Both the position numbers and the translations under genes were made by a program. Below are positions 41,615 to 54,281 of a stretch of DNA of 64,000 nt, in pieces. Source of the stretch: Actinomycetes bacterium (GTDB lineage Bacteria > Actinomycetota > Acidimicrobiia > Acidimicrobiales > RAAP-2); NCBI GenBank assembly GCA_021806045.1, contig JAJZDI010000002.1, positions 124,001 to 188,000 of the forward strand, in the 5' to 3' direction. The notes under the pieces were generated by a model. The model searched no databases. It was not told where the DNA came from and saw nothing but the letters and a program-made list of their open reading frames with translations. Each line of letters begins with the position of its first letter. The first letter of the stretch is position 1.

Positions 41615-42714
41615 CGGGTGCCCACCGGGGTGACGGCCGCCCGGTAGCCCCGTGCCGTCAGGGCATCGGCCAGCCGGGGCGCGTCGCCTGCCGGGGTGGT
41701 GAGGACGAGGACGCCGCGGTCACCTTCCACCGAGTGGGCGATCTCGACGTCGGCGATGTTGATCCCCAGCTCGGCCGCCAGGGTGGTCACCTCGGCGATG
41801 GCACCCGGGTCGTCGCGCACGGGCACGCGCATCTCGGCCAGATGGTCGGGAGCCTCCGCCTGCACCCCGAGGGCACGTCGGGCCACCGTTGCCCGGCCCA
41901 GCACGTCGAGCAGGGCAGCGCGGTCCCCGCGTGCCACACGGGCCCGCATGTCGCCCAGTGACTCGATCAGCTGGTCGAGGGTGGCCACGATGGCACCGGC
42001 GTTGTCGACGCAGATGTCGGGCCAGATGCCGGGCTGGCCGGCGGCGATGCGCGTCATGTCCCGGAACCCTCCTGCCGCCAGCCGCAGGAGGGCGGCATGC
42101 TCGACAGCCTGGTCGGCAGCCAGGTTCATCAGCGTGGCCGCCGTCAGGTGGGGGACGTGGGAGACCACGGCGACCAGCTCGTCGTGGCCGGCCGGCGACA
42201 GCTCCACCACGTCGGCACCCAGCTCGGAGATGACCGACCGCAGGAGCGTGTAACCCTCCGGCTCCGTCGACACCGTCGGGGTCAGCACCCACGTCGCCCC
42301 GACGAACAGCTCGGCATCCGCGCCCTCGATGCCCGACTGCTCGGAACCGGCCATGGGGTGGCCGCCCACGAACCCCGGCCGGTCCAGTGCGGCGACGATG
42401 GGGCCCTTCACCCCCCCGACGTCGGTGACGACCGAACCCGGTCGCCGGCCGGGGCGTTCCAGAACGGTCGCGGCGGCGGCCGGGATGGCGGCGACGGGCG
42501 TGGCCACGAACACCAGGTCTGCCCGGTCGACGTCGGCGGGCGTACCCGGACCGTCCACCGCTCCCGTGGCGACCGCACGCGACACCACGCCGTCGTCGAC
42601 GTCCTCCCCGCTCACCTGCCAGCCGAGGGCCCGGAGGGCGAGCCCGATGGATCCGCCGATCAGCCCCAGGCCGACGATGTGCGCCCGGCCCGGGTCACGC
42701 GGGGAGGTCGTCAC
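41611..42714 (-). CDS. tyrA: Prephenate dehydrogenase with C-terminal ACT domain
   Basis: 367 residues. Rossmann motif HIVGLGLIGGSIGLALRALG (12-31), DVGGVKGPIV, GGHPMAGSEQSGIEGADAEL and the helical dimer domain GGFRDMTRIAAGQPGIWPDI. An ACT domain (~290-360, RDDPGAIAEVTTLAAELGIN) suggests feedback by an aromatic amino acid. Makes 4-hydroxyphenylpyruvate for tyrosine (or arogenate-dependent, not decidable). GTG start lies inside the end of aroH (20-base overlap). Confidence 0.94.
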   Translation of the reverse strand: MTTSPRDPGRAHIVGLGLIGGSIGLALRALGWQVSGEDVDDGVVSRAVATGAVDGPGTPADVDRADLVFVATPVAAIPAAAATVLERPGRRPGSVVTDVGGVKGPIVAALDRPGFVGGHPMAGSEQSGIEGADAELFVGATWVLTPTVSTEPEGYTLLRSVISELGADVVELSPAGHDELVAVVSHVPHLTAATLMNLAADQAVEHAALLRLAAGGFRDMTRIAAGQPGIWPDICVDNAGAIVATLDQLIESLGDMRARVARGDRAALLDVLGRATVARRALGVQAEAPDHLAEMRVPVRDDPGAIAEVTTLAAELGINIADVEIAHSVEGDRGVLVLTTPAGDAPRLADALTARGYRAAVTPVGTR

Positions 42715-43063
42715 GGAGGCCCCTCGCGCCCTCGAGGTAGACGTGGTGGATCTCCTCGCGCGGGCGGTCCGTCTCGACGTGGACCATGACCCGGATGCAC
42801 CGCGGCACCGATCCGGTGACGCTGAGCTCCCGGGCGCACATGAGCGGCACCGCTCCCAGCCCCATCGTCCTGGCCGCGGCGGCCGGGAACATCGAGACCA
42901 CGTCCTCGGTGGCCGTGAAGAGGATCGAGATGATGTCGTCCTCGTGCACGCCGTTGCGCTCGAGGACGGTCGTCATCAGCGCGACGACGCGCTCCTCGAT
43001 CTGCTCGGGCGTATCGGCGTCGACGGTGGTGGCGCCCCGGATGGCGCGGACGTGTGCGGGCAT
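42695..43063 (-). CDS. aroH: Chorismate mutase, AroH type
   Basis: 122 residues, the length of the Bacillus-type trimeric AroH. RAIRGATTVDADTPEQIEER gives the conserved Arg7 region, and SILFTATEDVVSMFPAAAAR, VPLMCARELSVTGSVPRCIR and VYLEGARGLRDDL carry the active-site Glu and Arg residues. Converts chorismate to prephenate, the substrate of the next gene product. ATG has TAGCAT 9 bases upstream, which could give the aromatic genes their own promoter. Confidence 0.95.
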   Translation of the reverse strand: MPAHVRAIRGATTVDADTPEQIEERVVALMTTVLERNGVHEDDIISILFTATEDVVSMFPAAAARTMGLGAVPLMCARELSVTGSVPRCIRVMVHVETDRPREEIHHVYLEGARGLRDDLPA

Positions 43064-43075
43064 CAGCCCCGCATG

Positions 43076-43849
43076 CTAGCCACGGGACCCGGACCCCCCT
43101 GCCGCCGCGGCCAACGAGCGGACCTCCTCGGGGGTCAGCACCCGCCACCCGCCCGGGGCAAGGGAGGGATCGGCCAGCGGACCGATGCGGGTGCGCACCA
43201 GCCGCACCACCGGGTGGCCGATGGCTGTGCACATGCGACGGACCTGCCGGTTGCGGCCCTCGTGGATGGCGATGCGCACCAGGGACGGGGCCACCAGCGA
43301 CACCCGGGCCGGCGCGGTGACGCCGTCGTCGAGCTCCACGCCTTCACGCAGGCGCCGGAGCTCGCCCGGCGTGGGCGTCCCCTCCACCTCGGCCAGGTAC
43401 TCCTTGCGGACGCCGAAGGACGGATGGGTGAGGCGGTGGGCCAGGTCGCCGTCGTTGGTGAGGAGCAACAGGCCTTCCGTCGCCGCGTCGAGGCGGCCGA
43501 CGGGGAAGACCCGGGGCTCGGCCGGCACCAGCGACACCACCGTCGGCCGGCCGTGGGTGTCGCGTGCGGTGGTGACCACCCCGGCGGGCTTGTTGAGCAG
43601 GTAGGTGACCAGCCCGGGGCGGACCGGCACCAGAGCCCCGTCCACCTCGACCACGTCCCGCCCGGGGTCGACCCGGCGCCCGAGCACGGCGACGGCACCG
43701 TTCACCGTGACCCGCCCGTCGGCGATCAGGTCCTCGCAGACGCGGCGTGAACCGACGCCCACCCGGGCCAGGACCTTCTGGAGCCGTTCCCCTTCGGCCT
43801 CGGGGGACGGGGAGCCGCCCTCGCCCCCCCGTGACTCAGGCGTCGCCAC
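43076..43849 (-). CDS. rluB: rRNA pseudouridine synthase, RluB family
   Basis: 257 residues. S4 RNA-binding domain (~22-65, RLQKVLARVGVGSRRVCEDL) followed by the RsuA/RluB catalytic domain with Asp in VGRLDAATEGLLLLTNDGDL, and EGRNRQVRRMCTAIGHPV. Modifies 23S rRNA near the peptidyl transferase centre (family knowledge). N-terminal 18 residues are disordered. GTG start overlaps the scpB 3' end by 14 bases. Confidence 0.94.
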   Translation of the reverse strand: MATPESRGGEGGSPSPEAEGERLQKVLARVGVGSRRVCEDLIADGRVTVNGAVAVLGRRVDPGRDVVEVDGALVPVRPGLVTYLLNKPAGVVTTARDTHGRPTVVSLVPAEPRVFPVGRLDAATEGLLLLTNDGDLAHRLTHPSFGVRKEYLAEVEGTPTPGELRRLREGVELDDGVTAPARVSLVAPSLVRIAIHEGRNRQVRRMCTAIGHPVVRLVRTRIGPLADPSLAPGGWRVLTPEEVRSLAAAAGGSGSRG

Positions 43850-44423
43850 CGTCCGCGCCGGACCGCAGGCGCTCCTCCAGCTCGGTGAGGCGCTCGGCGT
43901 CGGGGAGCAGGTCCTCGACCGGGGGCAGCTGGTCGAGCCGGTCGAGACCCAGGCGCTCCAGGAAGGCGTCGGTGGTGCCGTAGAGAACGGCCTGGCCCGG
44001 ACCGTCGGCCCGGCCCACCGGGGCGATGTAGCCCCGGTGCTCGAGGAGGCGGACCACCCCGTCCACGTTCACCCCCCGCAGCGAGGCGATCTGGGTCCGC
44101 GACACCGGCTGGCGGTAGGCCACGATGGCCAGCGTCTCGAGGGCGGCCGCCGACAGCCGGGAGGAGACGCCCACGTTGGCGAAGCGCTCCACGTAGGGGG
44201 CCAGGTCCGGGTGGCTCTGCATGCGGTACCCGCCGGCCACCCGCACCACCACGAACCCCCGCCTGCCCTCCTCGCACGACCGGACGAGCTCGTCGCAGAA
44301 CGCTTCGACCTGGTCGGCCGGGAGCTCGAGGAGCTCGCCCAGGATGCCGGGCGCGACCGGTTCGACGGCGACGGTCAGGACGGCCTCGATGGCCCGGGCC
44401 TCATCCGACAGCGCCACGGTCAT
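43836..44423 (-). CDS. scpB: Segregation and condensation protein B
   Basis: 195 residues. Two winged-helix domains: AIEAVLTVAVEPVAPGILGE, GYRMQSHPDLAPYVERFANV, then LSAAALETLAIVAYRQPVSR and GVNVDGVVRLLEHRGYI, all ScpB blocks. Works with ScpA and SMC in chromosome condensation. ATG overlaps the scpA stop by four bases (ATGA). The tail is acidic. Confidence 0.95.
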   Translation of the reverse strand: MTVALSDEARAIEAVLTVAVEPVAPGILGELLELPADQVEAFCDELVRSCEEGRRGFVVVRVAGGYRMQSHPDLAPYVERFANVGVSSRLSAAALETLAIVAYRQPVSRTQIASLRGVNVDGVVRLLEHRGYIAPVGRADGPGQAVLYGTTDAFLERLGLDRLDQLPPVEDLLPDAERLTELEERLRSGADGGDA

Positions 44424-45199
44424 CCCTCGTAGTCGTCGACACCGGCGCCCACGCCGACGGGCTCGGGCGCGCCCGCCACCCACGCCACCTGGAGCTCGCC
44501 GAAGGAGTGGCCCTGGTCGAGGGTGACCCGGCCCTGCTTGCACAGCTCGAGGAGGGCGAGGAAGCGGACGATGATCTCCATCCGCCCCGTCAGGTGGGCG
44601 GTCAGCTCCCGGAACGTGCTCCGCCCTGTGGCCGGCAGCCGTACGGCCAGCTCGGCCACCGCCTCGGAGACGCTGACCGCGTCCACGGTGACGTGGGCCA
44701 GGTCGACCACGGGCGCCGGCCTCGCCGCCGTCGCCCGCCGATAGGCGTCGGCCACCTGGGCCGGCGTGGTGCCGGCCAGCAGATCGGGCGCCCGGACCTC
44801 GACCTCCTCCCCCAGCCCGGCCGTGCGGGGGACGGAGGCGGCCGCCCGCTCGGCCAGCAGGGCGAAGGCGTCGCCCGCCGCCGCGTAGGCCTGGCACTCG
44901 AGGAGGCGGGCCAGCAGGAGGTCACGCTCCTCCCATCCGGAGAGCTCCTCGTCCGGCTCCACCTCGTCGGGCCCGGGGAGGAGCCGGCGGGACTTCAGCT
45001 CCACCAGCACGGCCGCCACCACCAGGAACTCCGACACGGTGGGCAGGTCCACCACCTCCCAACCGGCCACCTCGGCCACGAAGGCGTCCACCACGTCGGC
45101 CAGGGGAACGTCGTAGATGTCCACCTGGTGGGTGTTCACCAGCTGGAGCAACAGGTCGATGGGGCCCTCGAAGGCGGGCACGGCGACGGTGGCGGTCAC
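44420..45199 (-). CDS. scpA: Segregation and condensation protein A
   Basis: 259 residues. Kleisin N-domain FEGPIDLLLQLVNTHQVDIY, PLADVVDAFVAEV, EFLVVAAVLVELKSRRLLPG, and the C-terminal winged helix MEIIVRFLALLELCKQGRVT. GTG at 45199 is the only start close to the conserved FEGPIDLLL; upstream frame is Pro/Arg-rich and antisense to nothing useful. First gene of the eight-gene minus-strand operon scpA to plsC. The divergent neighbour is trpS. Confidence 0.95.
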   Translation of the reverse strand: MTATVAVPAFEGPIDLLLQLVNTHQVDIYDVPLADVVDAFVAEVAGWEVVDLPTVSEFLVVAAVLVELKSRRLLPGPDEVEPDEELSGWEERDLLLARLLECQAYAAAGDAFALLAERAAASVPRTAGLGEEVEVRAPDLLAGTTPAQVADAYRRATAARPAPVVDLAHVTVDAVSVSEAVAELAVRLPATGRSTFRELTAHLTGRMEIIVRFLALLELCKQGRVTLDQGHSFGELQVAWVAGAPEPVGVGAGVDDYEG

Positions 45200-45267
45200 G
45201 CCGACCGACGATACCGGTTGGGCGGCCGCCGCTGGCGCACCCCGCCGGGGGGCCGGCGCCCATCCCC

Positions 45268-45273
45268 TACGAT
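45268..45273 (+). promoter_or_regulatory. -10 element TACGAT
   Basis: TACGAT, eight bases before the trpS ATG; predicts a very short or absent leader. Confidence 0.45.
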
Positions 45274-45281
45274 GGCCCCCC

Positions 45282-46265
45282 ATGGCCAGGGTCCTCTCCG
45301 GCGTCCAGCCCAGCGGCGCGCTCCACCTCGGCAACTACCTGGGGGCCATCCGCTCCTGGGTGGCTCACCAGCACGACCACGACGCCTTCTACTGCGTGGT
45401 GGACCTCCACGCCCTCACCGTGGACGTCGATCCTGCCGACCTCCGTGCCCGCACCCTCGACGCGGTGATCGACCTGGTGGCCGCCGGCCTCGACCCCGAG
45501 GTCTGCACCCTGTTCGTCCAGAGCCACGTCCCCGAGCACCCCCGCCTCACCTGGCTCCTGGAGTGCACGGCGTCGATGGGCGAGCTGCGGCGGATGACCC
45601 AGTTCAAGGACAAGGGGGCAGGGAACGAGGGCGTGCGGGTGGGCCTGTTCACCTACCCGGTACTGATGGCAGCCGACATCCTCCTCTACGACTCCGATCG
45701 GGTCCCCGTCGGCGACGACCAGCGCCAGCACCTGGAGCTGGCCCGGGACCTGGCCCAGCGCTTCAACTTCCGCTACGGCGACGTCTTCACCGTGCCGGAG
45801 GCGGCGGTGCCCGCCACCGGGGCCCGGGTCATGGACCTCCAGGAGCCGACACGGAAGATGTCGAAGACGGGCGGCACGCCGCTCGGCACCGTCCAGATGC
45901 TCGACTCCCCCGAGGAGATCGACCGCAAGGTGAAGAAGGCGGTCACCGACACCGACGGCGAGGTCCGCTTCGATCCCGAGGCGAAGCCTGGGCTCTCCAA
46001 CCTCCTCGAGCTCCTGGCGGCTGCCACCGACCGCACCCCGGACGAGGTGGCCACCGGCTACCAGCGCTACGGCGACCTGAAGCGGGACCTGTCCGAGGCG
46101 CTCGTCGAGTTGCTCCGCCCCGTGCGGGAGCGCCGGGCCGAGCTGGCCGCCGACCCGGGGGCGGTCTCCGCCATCCTCGCCGCCGGGGCGGCCAAGGCGG
46201 GGGCGGTGGCCTCGGCCACCTACCGCAGGGCGGCGGAGGCCATGGGGCTGGTGCCGGCGGGCTGA
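45282..46265 (+). CDS. trpS: Tryptophanyl-tRNA synthetase
   Basis: 327 residues, standard size. Class I signatures PSGALHLGNYLGA (HIGH-like, 10-22) and KMSKTGGTPLG (KMSKS-like), plus GDDQRQHLELARDLAQRFN and the TrpRS block FKDKGAGNEGVRVGLFTYPV. Charges tRNA-Trp. Inserted, relative to the mycobacterial order, between scpA and the xerD-pyrG block. Its last 46 bases overlap the 3' end of the convergent membrane glycosyltransferase gene. Confidence 0.96.
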   Translation: MARVLSGVQPSGALHLGNYLGAIRSWVAHQHDHDAFYCVVDLHALTVDVDPADLRARTLDAVIDLVAAGLDPEVCTLFVQSHVPEHPRLTWLLECTASMGELRRMTQFKDKGAGNEGVRVGLFTYPVLMAADILLYDSDRVPVGDDQRQHLELARDLAQRFNFRYGDVFTVPEAAVPATGARVMDLQEPTRKMSKTGGTPLGTVQMLDSPEEIDRKVKKAVTDTDGEVRFDPEAKPGLSNLLELLAAATDRTPDEVATGYQRYGDLKRDLSEALVELLRPVRERRAELAADPGAVSAILAAGAAKAGAVASATYRRAAEAMGLVPAG

Positions 46266-47464
46266 ACCCGCCCGGCCAGCGCCCGCAGGCACCAGGCGGC
46301 CAGCCAGATCAGGACCGCCCCCCGGGCCACCGTGACCACCACGCCGACCGCCGCGTAGGACGCGTGGTGGGAGGGGATGCGCAGCACGAACTCGTACCAC
46401 CAGTCGGCCACGGTGACGCCGCCGAGTGCGACCCCGGCACCGGCGGGCGCTCCGGCCAGGCCGCAGGCGGCGAAGACCCACAGCACGTACTGGGGGTTCC
46501 AGATCTTGTTCACCGCCATCCAGGCCACCAGGGTGGCGGCGGCGCCCAGCACGACGGCCCGTCCGGCGAGCTCGTCCGCGGCCCGCCACACCGCCCTCGC
46601 GCACCAGATGGCGACGGCCGCCACCACCACCAGCGACACGGCGTCGATGACCGGGCCCGGGAGGAGGGGCCCGAACAGCGAGTCCTTCTCCGGTCGCGTG
46701 GAGTTGAAGTCGACGAACCACCACACGTTGGCCGGTGCCGCCAGGGCGAACGGGGCCAGGACCACCACGCCCACCACCGCGAACCACCCCGCCCACCGCC
46801 GCAGGGGGCCGGCGTCGCCTGCACGGGCCCGCCGGGCCAGGGCGGCCAGGGCCACGGGCAGGGCCACGATGGGGAACAGCTTGGTCAGCGTTCCCGCTGC
46901 CGTGGCCGCCCCCGACAGGGACCAGCGCGACTCGACGAACCACACCAGCGCGGCCAGCATCAGCACGATCCCCACCATGTCCCAGTTGACCCCCGCCCCC
47001 ACCAGCAGGGCGGGCGACGCCGCCACCCACCAGGCGGCGCCGGGACGCACCCGGCGCAGGAGGGCGATCGCCCCGGCCGTGGCCGCCGCGCACAGCACGC
47101 CGGCCGCTGCCAGCCACGAGGCGGGACCCCCGGGCAGCCACGACGGCAGCCACAGCAGGAACCCGATGATGATGGGGTACTCGATGCGGTCCTGCAGGTA
47201 GGGCACGGGGTGGATCACGCCCCCGGGGCGCACATAGTGCTGGCCCGACAGCTTGAGCACATCGGTGTACGCGTGGTGGTCGAGCGCCCAGGTGCCGTAC
47301 CCGGGGCCGACGTGGCCGAGGCCGGTGGACAGGATCAGCTCGTCGGCCGCCAGGAGCACGCCGGCCAGGGCGTAGGGGGCCCACGATGCCCCGACCAGCG
47401 CCCGGACCCTCAGGCGAAGAGGTTCGCCCACCAGGAGAAGAGATGGTCGATCAGGGTCGCCCAC
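46220..47464 (-). CDS. Polytopic membrane glycosyltransferase-like protein (GT87/DUF2029-like)
   Basis: 414 residues with about ten hydrophobic segments. A periplasmic-loop acid/aromatic region DHHAYTDVLKLSGQ, PVPYLQDRIEYPIIIGFLLW, and the NKIWNPQYVLWVFA block are typical of polyprenyl-phosphate-mannose-dependent mannosyltransferases of the GT87/GT-C type. Likely glycosylates an envelope lipid or glycan; a donor could be made by a GT2 such as the one at 38 kb (speculative). Start uncertain: GTG 47464 overlaps the protease gene by 55 bases, GTG 47431 would overlap by 22. Confidence 0.82.
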   Translation of the reverse strand: MGDPDRPSLLLVGEPLRLRVRALVGASWAPYALAGVLLAADELILSTGLGHVGPGYGTWALDHHAYTDVLKLSGQHYVRPGGVIHPVPYLQDRIEYPIIIGFLLWLPSWLPGGPASWLAAAGVLCAAATAGAIALLRRVRPGAAWWVAASPALLVGAGVNWDMVGIVLMLAALVWFVESRWSLSGAATAAGTLTKLFPIVALPVALAALARRARAGDAGPLRRWAGWFAVVGVVVLAPFALAAPANVWWFVDFNSTRPEKDSLFGPLLPGPVIDAVSLVVVAAVAIWCARAVWRAADELAGRAVVLGAAATLVAWMAVNKIWNPQYVLWVFAACGLAGAPAGAGVALGGVTVADWWYEFVLRIPSHHASYAAVGVVVTVARGAVLIWLAAWCLRALAGRVQPAGTSPMASAALR

Positions 47465-48162
47465 TGCCGCTGGAACAGGAGGACCAGCACGAAGGGGAGG
47501 AACATCAGCGCCGGCTGGAGGCGGTAGTAGTCAGCCAGGTGGCGGGCGGGGATGAGGCGCTCGAGGACGGCGGCGCCGTCGAGGGGCGGGCAGGGGATGA
47601 AGTTGAACACGGCCAGCACCAGGTTGGCCAGGCCGGCAAGGAGGAGCACCTCCCCCACCAGGGGCATCGGCGCGTAGCCCGTGCGGGCATCCGCCGGCAC
47701 GACGGCCATGTACACGAAGCCGGCGGCCAGGGCCAGGATGACGTTGGTCAGCGGCCCGACCAGGGACACGACCACGGTGTGGTTGCGTGGGCTCCGCAGC
47801 CGGGCCGTGTTGACCGGCACCGGTTTGGCCCACCCGAAGGCGCCCACGCCGGCAAGGCTGAGGACGGCGGGGACGATGATGGTGCCCACCGGGTCGATGT
47901 GGCGGATGGGGTTCAGGCTGAGCCGACCCTGGCGGCGGGCCGTGTCATCACCGAAGACGAAGGCCACCGCGCCGTGGGAGATCTCGTGGAGGATGATCGA
48001 CGGGATGAGGACGAGGAAGTAGATGACCTGGTCCCGACCGATGCGGTGGAAGTGCAGGAGGAGCACCACCACCCCCAGGGCCACCGCCACCCCGATGACG
48101 ATGCGCCGGTCGATCCCACCGGGCCGGCGGGCACGCCCCCACCCCGAGCCAATGGACGCCAC
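47410..48162 (-). CDS. Site-2 protease family (M50) membrane metalloprotease
   Basis: 250 residues. Zinc site HEISH (His59, Glu60, His63) in IPSIILHEISHGAVAFVFGD, the third ligand region NFIPCPPLDGAAVLERLIPA, and SLVGPLTNVILALAAGFVYM. About six membrane segments, no PDZ or CBS domain, so a compact SREBP-protease-like enzyme of unknown substrate. GTG at 48162 lies 14 bases after the DksA-type gene's stop. Confidence 0.9.
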   Translation of the reverse strand: MASIGSGWGRARRPGGIDRRIVIGVAVALGVVVLLLHFHRIGRDQVIYFLVLIPSIILHEISHGAVAFVFGDDTARRQGRLSLNPIRHIDPVGTIIVPAVLSLAGVGAFGWAKPVPVNTARLRSPRNHTVVVSLVGPLTNVILALAAGFVYMAVVPADARTGYAPMPLVGEVLLLAGLANLVLAVFNFIPCPPLDGAAVLERLIPARHLADYYRLQPALMFLPFVLVLLFQRQWATLIDHLFSWWANLFA

Positions 48163-48176
48163 GGAGTCAGAGCCCG

Positions 48177-48527
48177 TCAGTGCCGCGAGGCGTGCTCGAT
48201 GCAGAAGCGGGTGGCCGGCATGGCCTCGAGCCGGGCTTCGGCGATGGGCTTGCCGCACACCTCGCAGTGCCCGTAGTTCCCCTCGGACAGCTTCTCCAGT
48301 GCGTGCGCCACCTCGTCGAGCGACTCCCGCAGCTGGGTGACCAGGGTCTCGAGCTCGCCCCGCTCGGCCGTGACCTGGCTCGAGTCGGCGAAGTTCGGGT
48401 CGAACGCCAGCCCGCCGGCACCCTCACCCACGCCCAGCTCGGCAAGCTGGGCGCGCAGTTGCTCGCCCTCCTCCTCGAGGAGGCGCCGGTAGTCCACGGT
48501 GGGGGCGTCGTTCGGCACGGGTCCCAT
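48177..48527 (-). CDS. TraR/DksA-type zinc-finger protein
   Basis: 116 residues. N-terminal coiled coil (~12-80, rich in Leu/Glu, with the acidic tip replaced by GVGEGAGGLAFDPNFADSS) and a C-terminal zinc finger CEVCGKPIAEARLEAMPATR ending FCIEHA (Cys88, Cys91, Cys109, His112, so CCCH rather than C4). Similar actinobacterial proteins bind RNA polymerase (RbpA/CarD-independent, DksA-like). ATG at 48527 begins just after the xerD stop. Confidence 0.9.
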   Translation of the reverse strand: MGPVPNDAPTVDYRRLLEEEGEQLRAQLAELGVGEGAGGLAFDPNFADSSQVTAERGELETLVTQLRESLDEVAHALEKLSEGNYGHCEVCGKPIAEARLEAMPATRFCIEHASRH

Positions 48528-48528
48528 C

Positions 48529-49472
48529 CTACCCAGGGTCACCCCCGGTAGCTCGCGGATGGGCGTTCTCGTAGGCCCGCCGCAGGTGGTCGGCGGTGAC
48601 CTTGGTGTACAGCTGGGTGGTGGCGATGGACGCATGGCCGAGGAGCTCCTGGACGACTCGGATGTCCGCACCCCGTGCCAGCAGGTGCGTCGCGCACGAG
48701 TGCCGCAGCACGTGCGGGCTCACCCGCTCCCCCAGCCCCGCCGCCACCGCCCGGGCGTGGACGGCGTCCCATGCGCTCTGCCTCCCGAGGCGCCGTCCCC
48801 GCCGGTTGAGGAAGAGGGCGTCGGCGTCGTCACGGCGGGCCCACCGCTCCGGCGCCATGGCCGCCCTGCCCGCCGGTGCCAGCCAGTCGTCGAGGGCGGC
48901 ACGGGCCATGGAGCCGAGAGGGACGAGCCGCTCCTTGTCGCCCTTGCCCACCACCCGCAGGAGGCCGTCGGCGGCGACCACGTCCCCCAGGGACAGACCG
49001 ACCACCTCGGAGATTCGGGCGCCCGTCCCGTAGAGGAGCTCGAGCAGGGCCCGGTCCCGCCTGTCGACCGGTTCGTCGCCGGCGGCGGCCTCGATGAGCC
49101 TGACCACCTCCTCCTCGGTGAGCGCCTTCGGGAGCCGGTGACCGAGGGGCGGGTTCTTCACCTCGGCGCCGGGATCGCCCGCCGCGTACCCCTCGACCGA
49201 GAGGAACCGCGTCAGCCCACGCACCGACGACAGCATGCGGGCCACCGATGCGGGGGTGGCGCCGGCGTTCCGGAGCTCGTCGCGGAACGCCTCGATCTCG
49301 TCCGTGGAGATGTCGGGCCCCGCGCCCCGCCCGGCCCGCCACGCCTCCCACCTGGCCAGGTCCCGCCGGTAGGCGGCCAGGGTGTTGCGGGAGCGTCCCC
49401 GTTCCACCGCCAGCCACGTCAGGTACTCCTCGGCGCCCCGGTCGAGGGCGGCCGGCCCCGGCACCGGGCGCC

Positions 49473-49476
<4 letters not shown>
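48529..49476 (-). CDS. xerD: Tyrosine recombinase XerD
   Basis: 315 residues. Catalytic set Arg154 (GTGARISE), Lys178 region (VVGKGDKER), His255 and Arg258 ([14 protein letters not shown]), His281 (LLGHASI) and Tyr290 (TQLYTKV). N-terminal SAM-like domain [20 protein letters not shown]. Chromosome dimer resolution at dif with XerC. GTG start overlaps the Nudix stop by four bases. Its location next to pyrG is conserved in Actinobacteria, so it is a housekeeping gene, not an element integrase. Confidence 0.95.
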
Positions 49477-53410
<3,934 letters not shown>

Positions 53411-53423
53411 CGTGTCCGCCCCC

Positions 53424-54281
53424 TCAGCGGTCGGCCAGCTGGAACTTGGCCCGCAGGATGGCGTGGAAGTGCCGGCCGCCGAGCGTCACCAGCCGGGCCG
53501 GCCGATCACCCTGACGGCAGCGGACCGTCCACCCCGGCTCCAGCGTGGCCACCGTCACGCCGTCGACGACGAGGACGGCCGGGCGGGGCTCGAGGACTTC
53601 GAAGGCGACCGATTCGGTCGGCTCGAGGACAAGCGCCCGGTCGAAGAGCATGTGGGGCGAGACCGGCGTCACCACGATGGCGGCCAGGTGGGGCGAGAGC
53701 AACGGTCCGCGTGCCGACAGGTTGTAGGCGGTCGAACCGGTGGGCGTGGCCACCAGGAGCCCGTCGGCCGCGTAGGTGACGAAGGGGCGGCCGTCGATGG
53801 TGGCGGCCAGGCGCACGGTGTGACCGGGAACCGTCTTCTCCACCACCGCCTCGTTGAGGGCCTGGTAGGTCTGTGCGGTGGTGCCATCCGGGCTGACGGT
53901 CTCGATCCCCAGCGTCATCCGCTCGTCCACGGCGGCCGTCCCGTCGAGGAAGCGGTCCAGCGCCTCCTCGACCTCGGAGGCCTCCACCTCCGCCAGGTAG
54001 CCGAGGCGCCCCACGTTGACCCCGAGCACCGGCACCCCGATGCCGCCGGCGGCATCGACGGCGCGCAGCATGGTGCCGTCCCCGCCGACGGCGACGACCA
54101 GATCGGTGCCCGGTGGGACCTCACCGTCCGCCGGGACCACCGAGGCACGGTGGCCCCGTGCCACCAGCCACGCCTGGGACCGTTCCAGGACGGCCGTGGC
54201 CGCGGGTCGGTCCGGGTGGACGAAGAACGAAATCGTCGCGCTGGTGGGCGGCGCCGCCGCCGCCCCGTCAGTCCCCGCCAC
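53424..54281 (-). CDS. nadK: NAD kinase
   Basis: 285 residues. GGDGTMLRAVDAAGG, GRLGYLAEVE, LNEAVVEKTVPG and LLVATPTGSTAYNLSARGP are the NAD kinase blocks. Makes NADP. GTG at 54281 is chosen because GAGG lies 6 bases upstream and it overlaps tlyA by only 14 bases; a farther ATG at 54332 would overlap by 65. Confidence 0.95.
   Translation of the reverse strand: MAGTDGAAAAPPTSATISFFVHPDRPAATAVLERSQAWLVARGHRASVVPADGEVPPGTDLVVAVGGDGTMLRAVDAAGGIGVPVLGVNVGRLGYLAEVEASEVEEALDRFLDGTAAVDERMTLGIETVSPDGTTAQTYQALNEAVVEKTVPGHTVRLAATIDGRPFVTYAADGLLVATPTGSTAYNLSARGPLLSPHLAAIVVTPVSPHMLFDRALVLEPTESVAFEVLEPRPAVLVVDGVTVATLEPGWTVRCRQGDRPARLVTLGGRHFHAILRAKFQLADR

Noticed and set aside
44507-47527. Very long plus-strand open frame (about 1000 codons) across scpA, trpS and the GT87-like gene
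   Set aside because: It is antisense to scpA and out of frame with trpS, rich in Gly/Arg/His, with no domain. High GC creates such stop-free frames.
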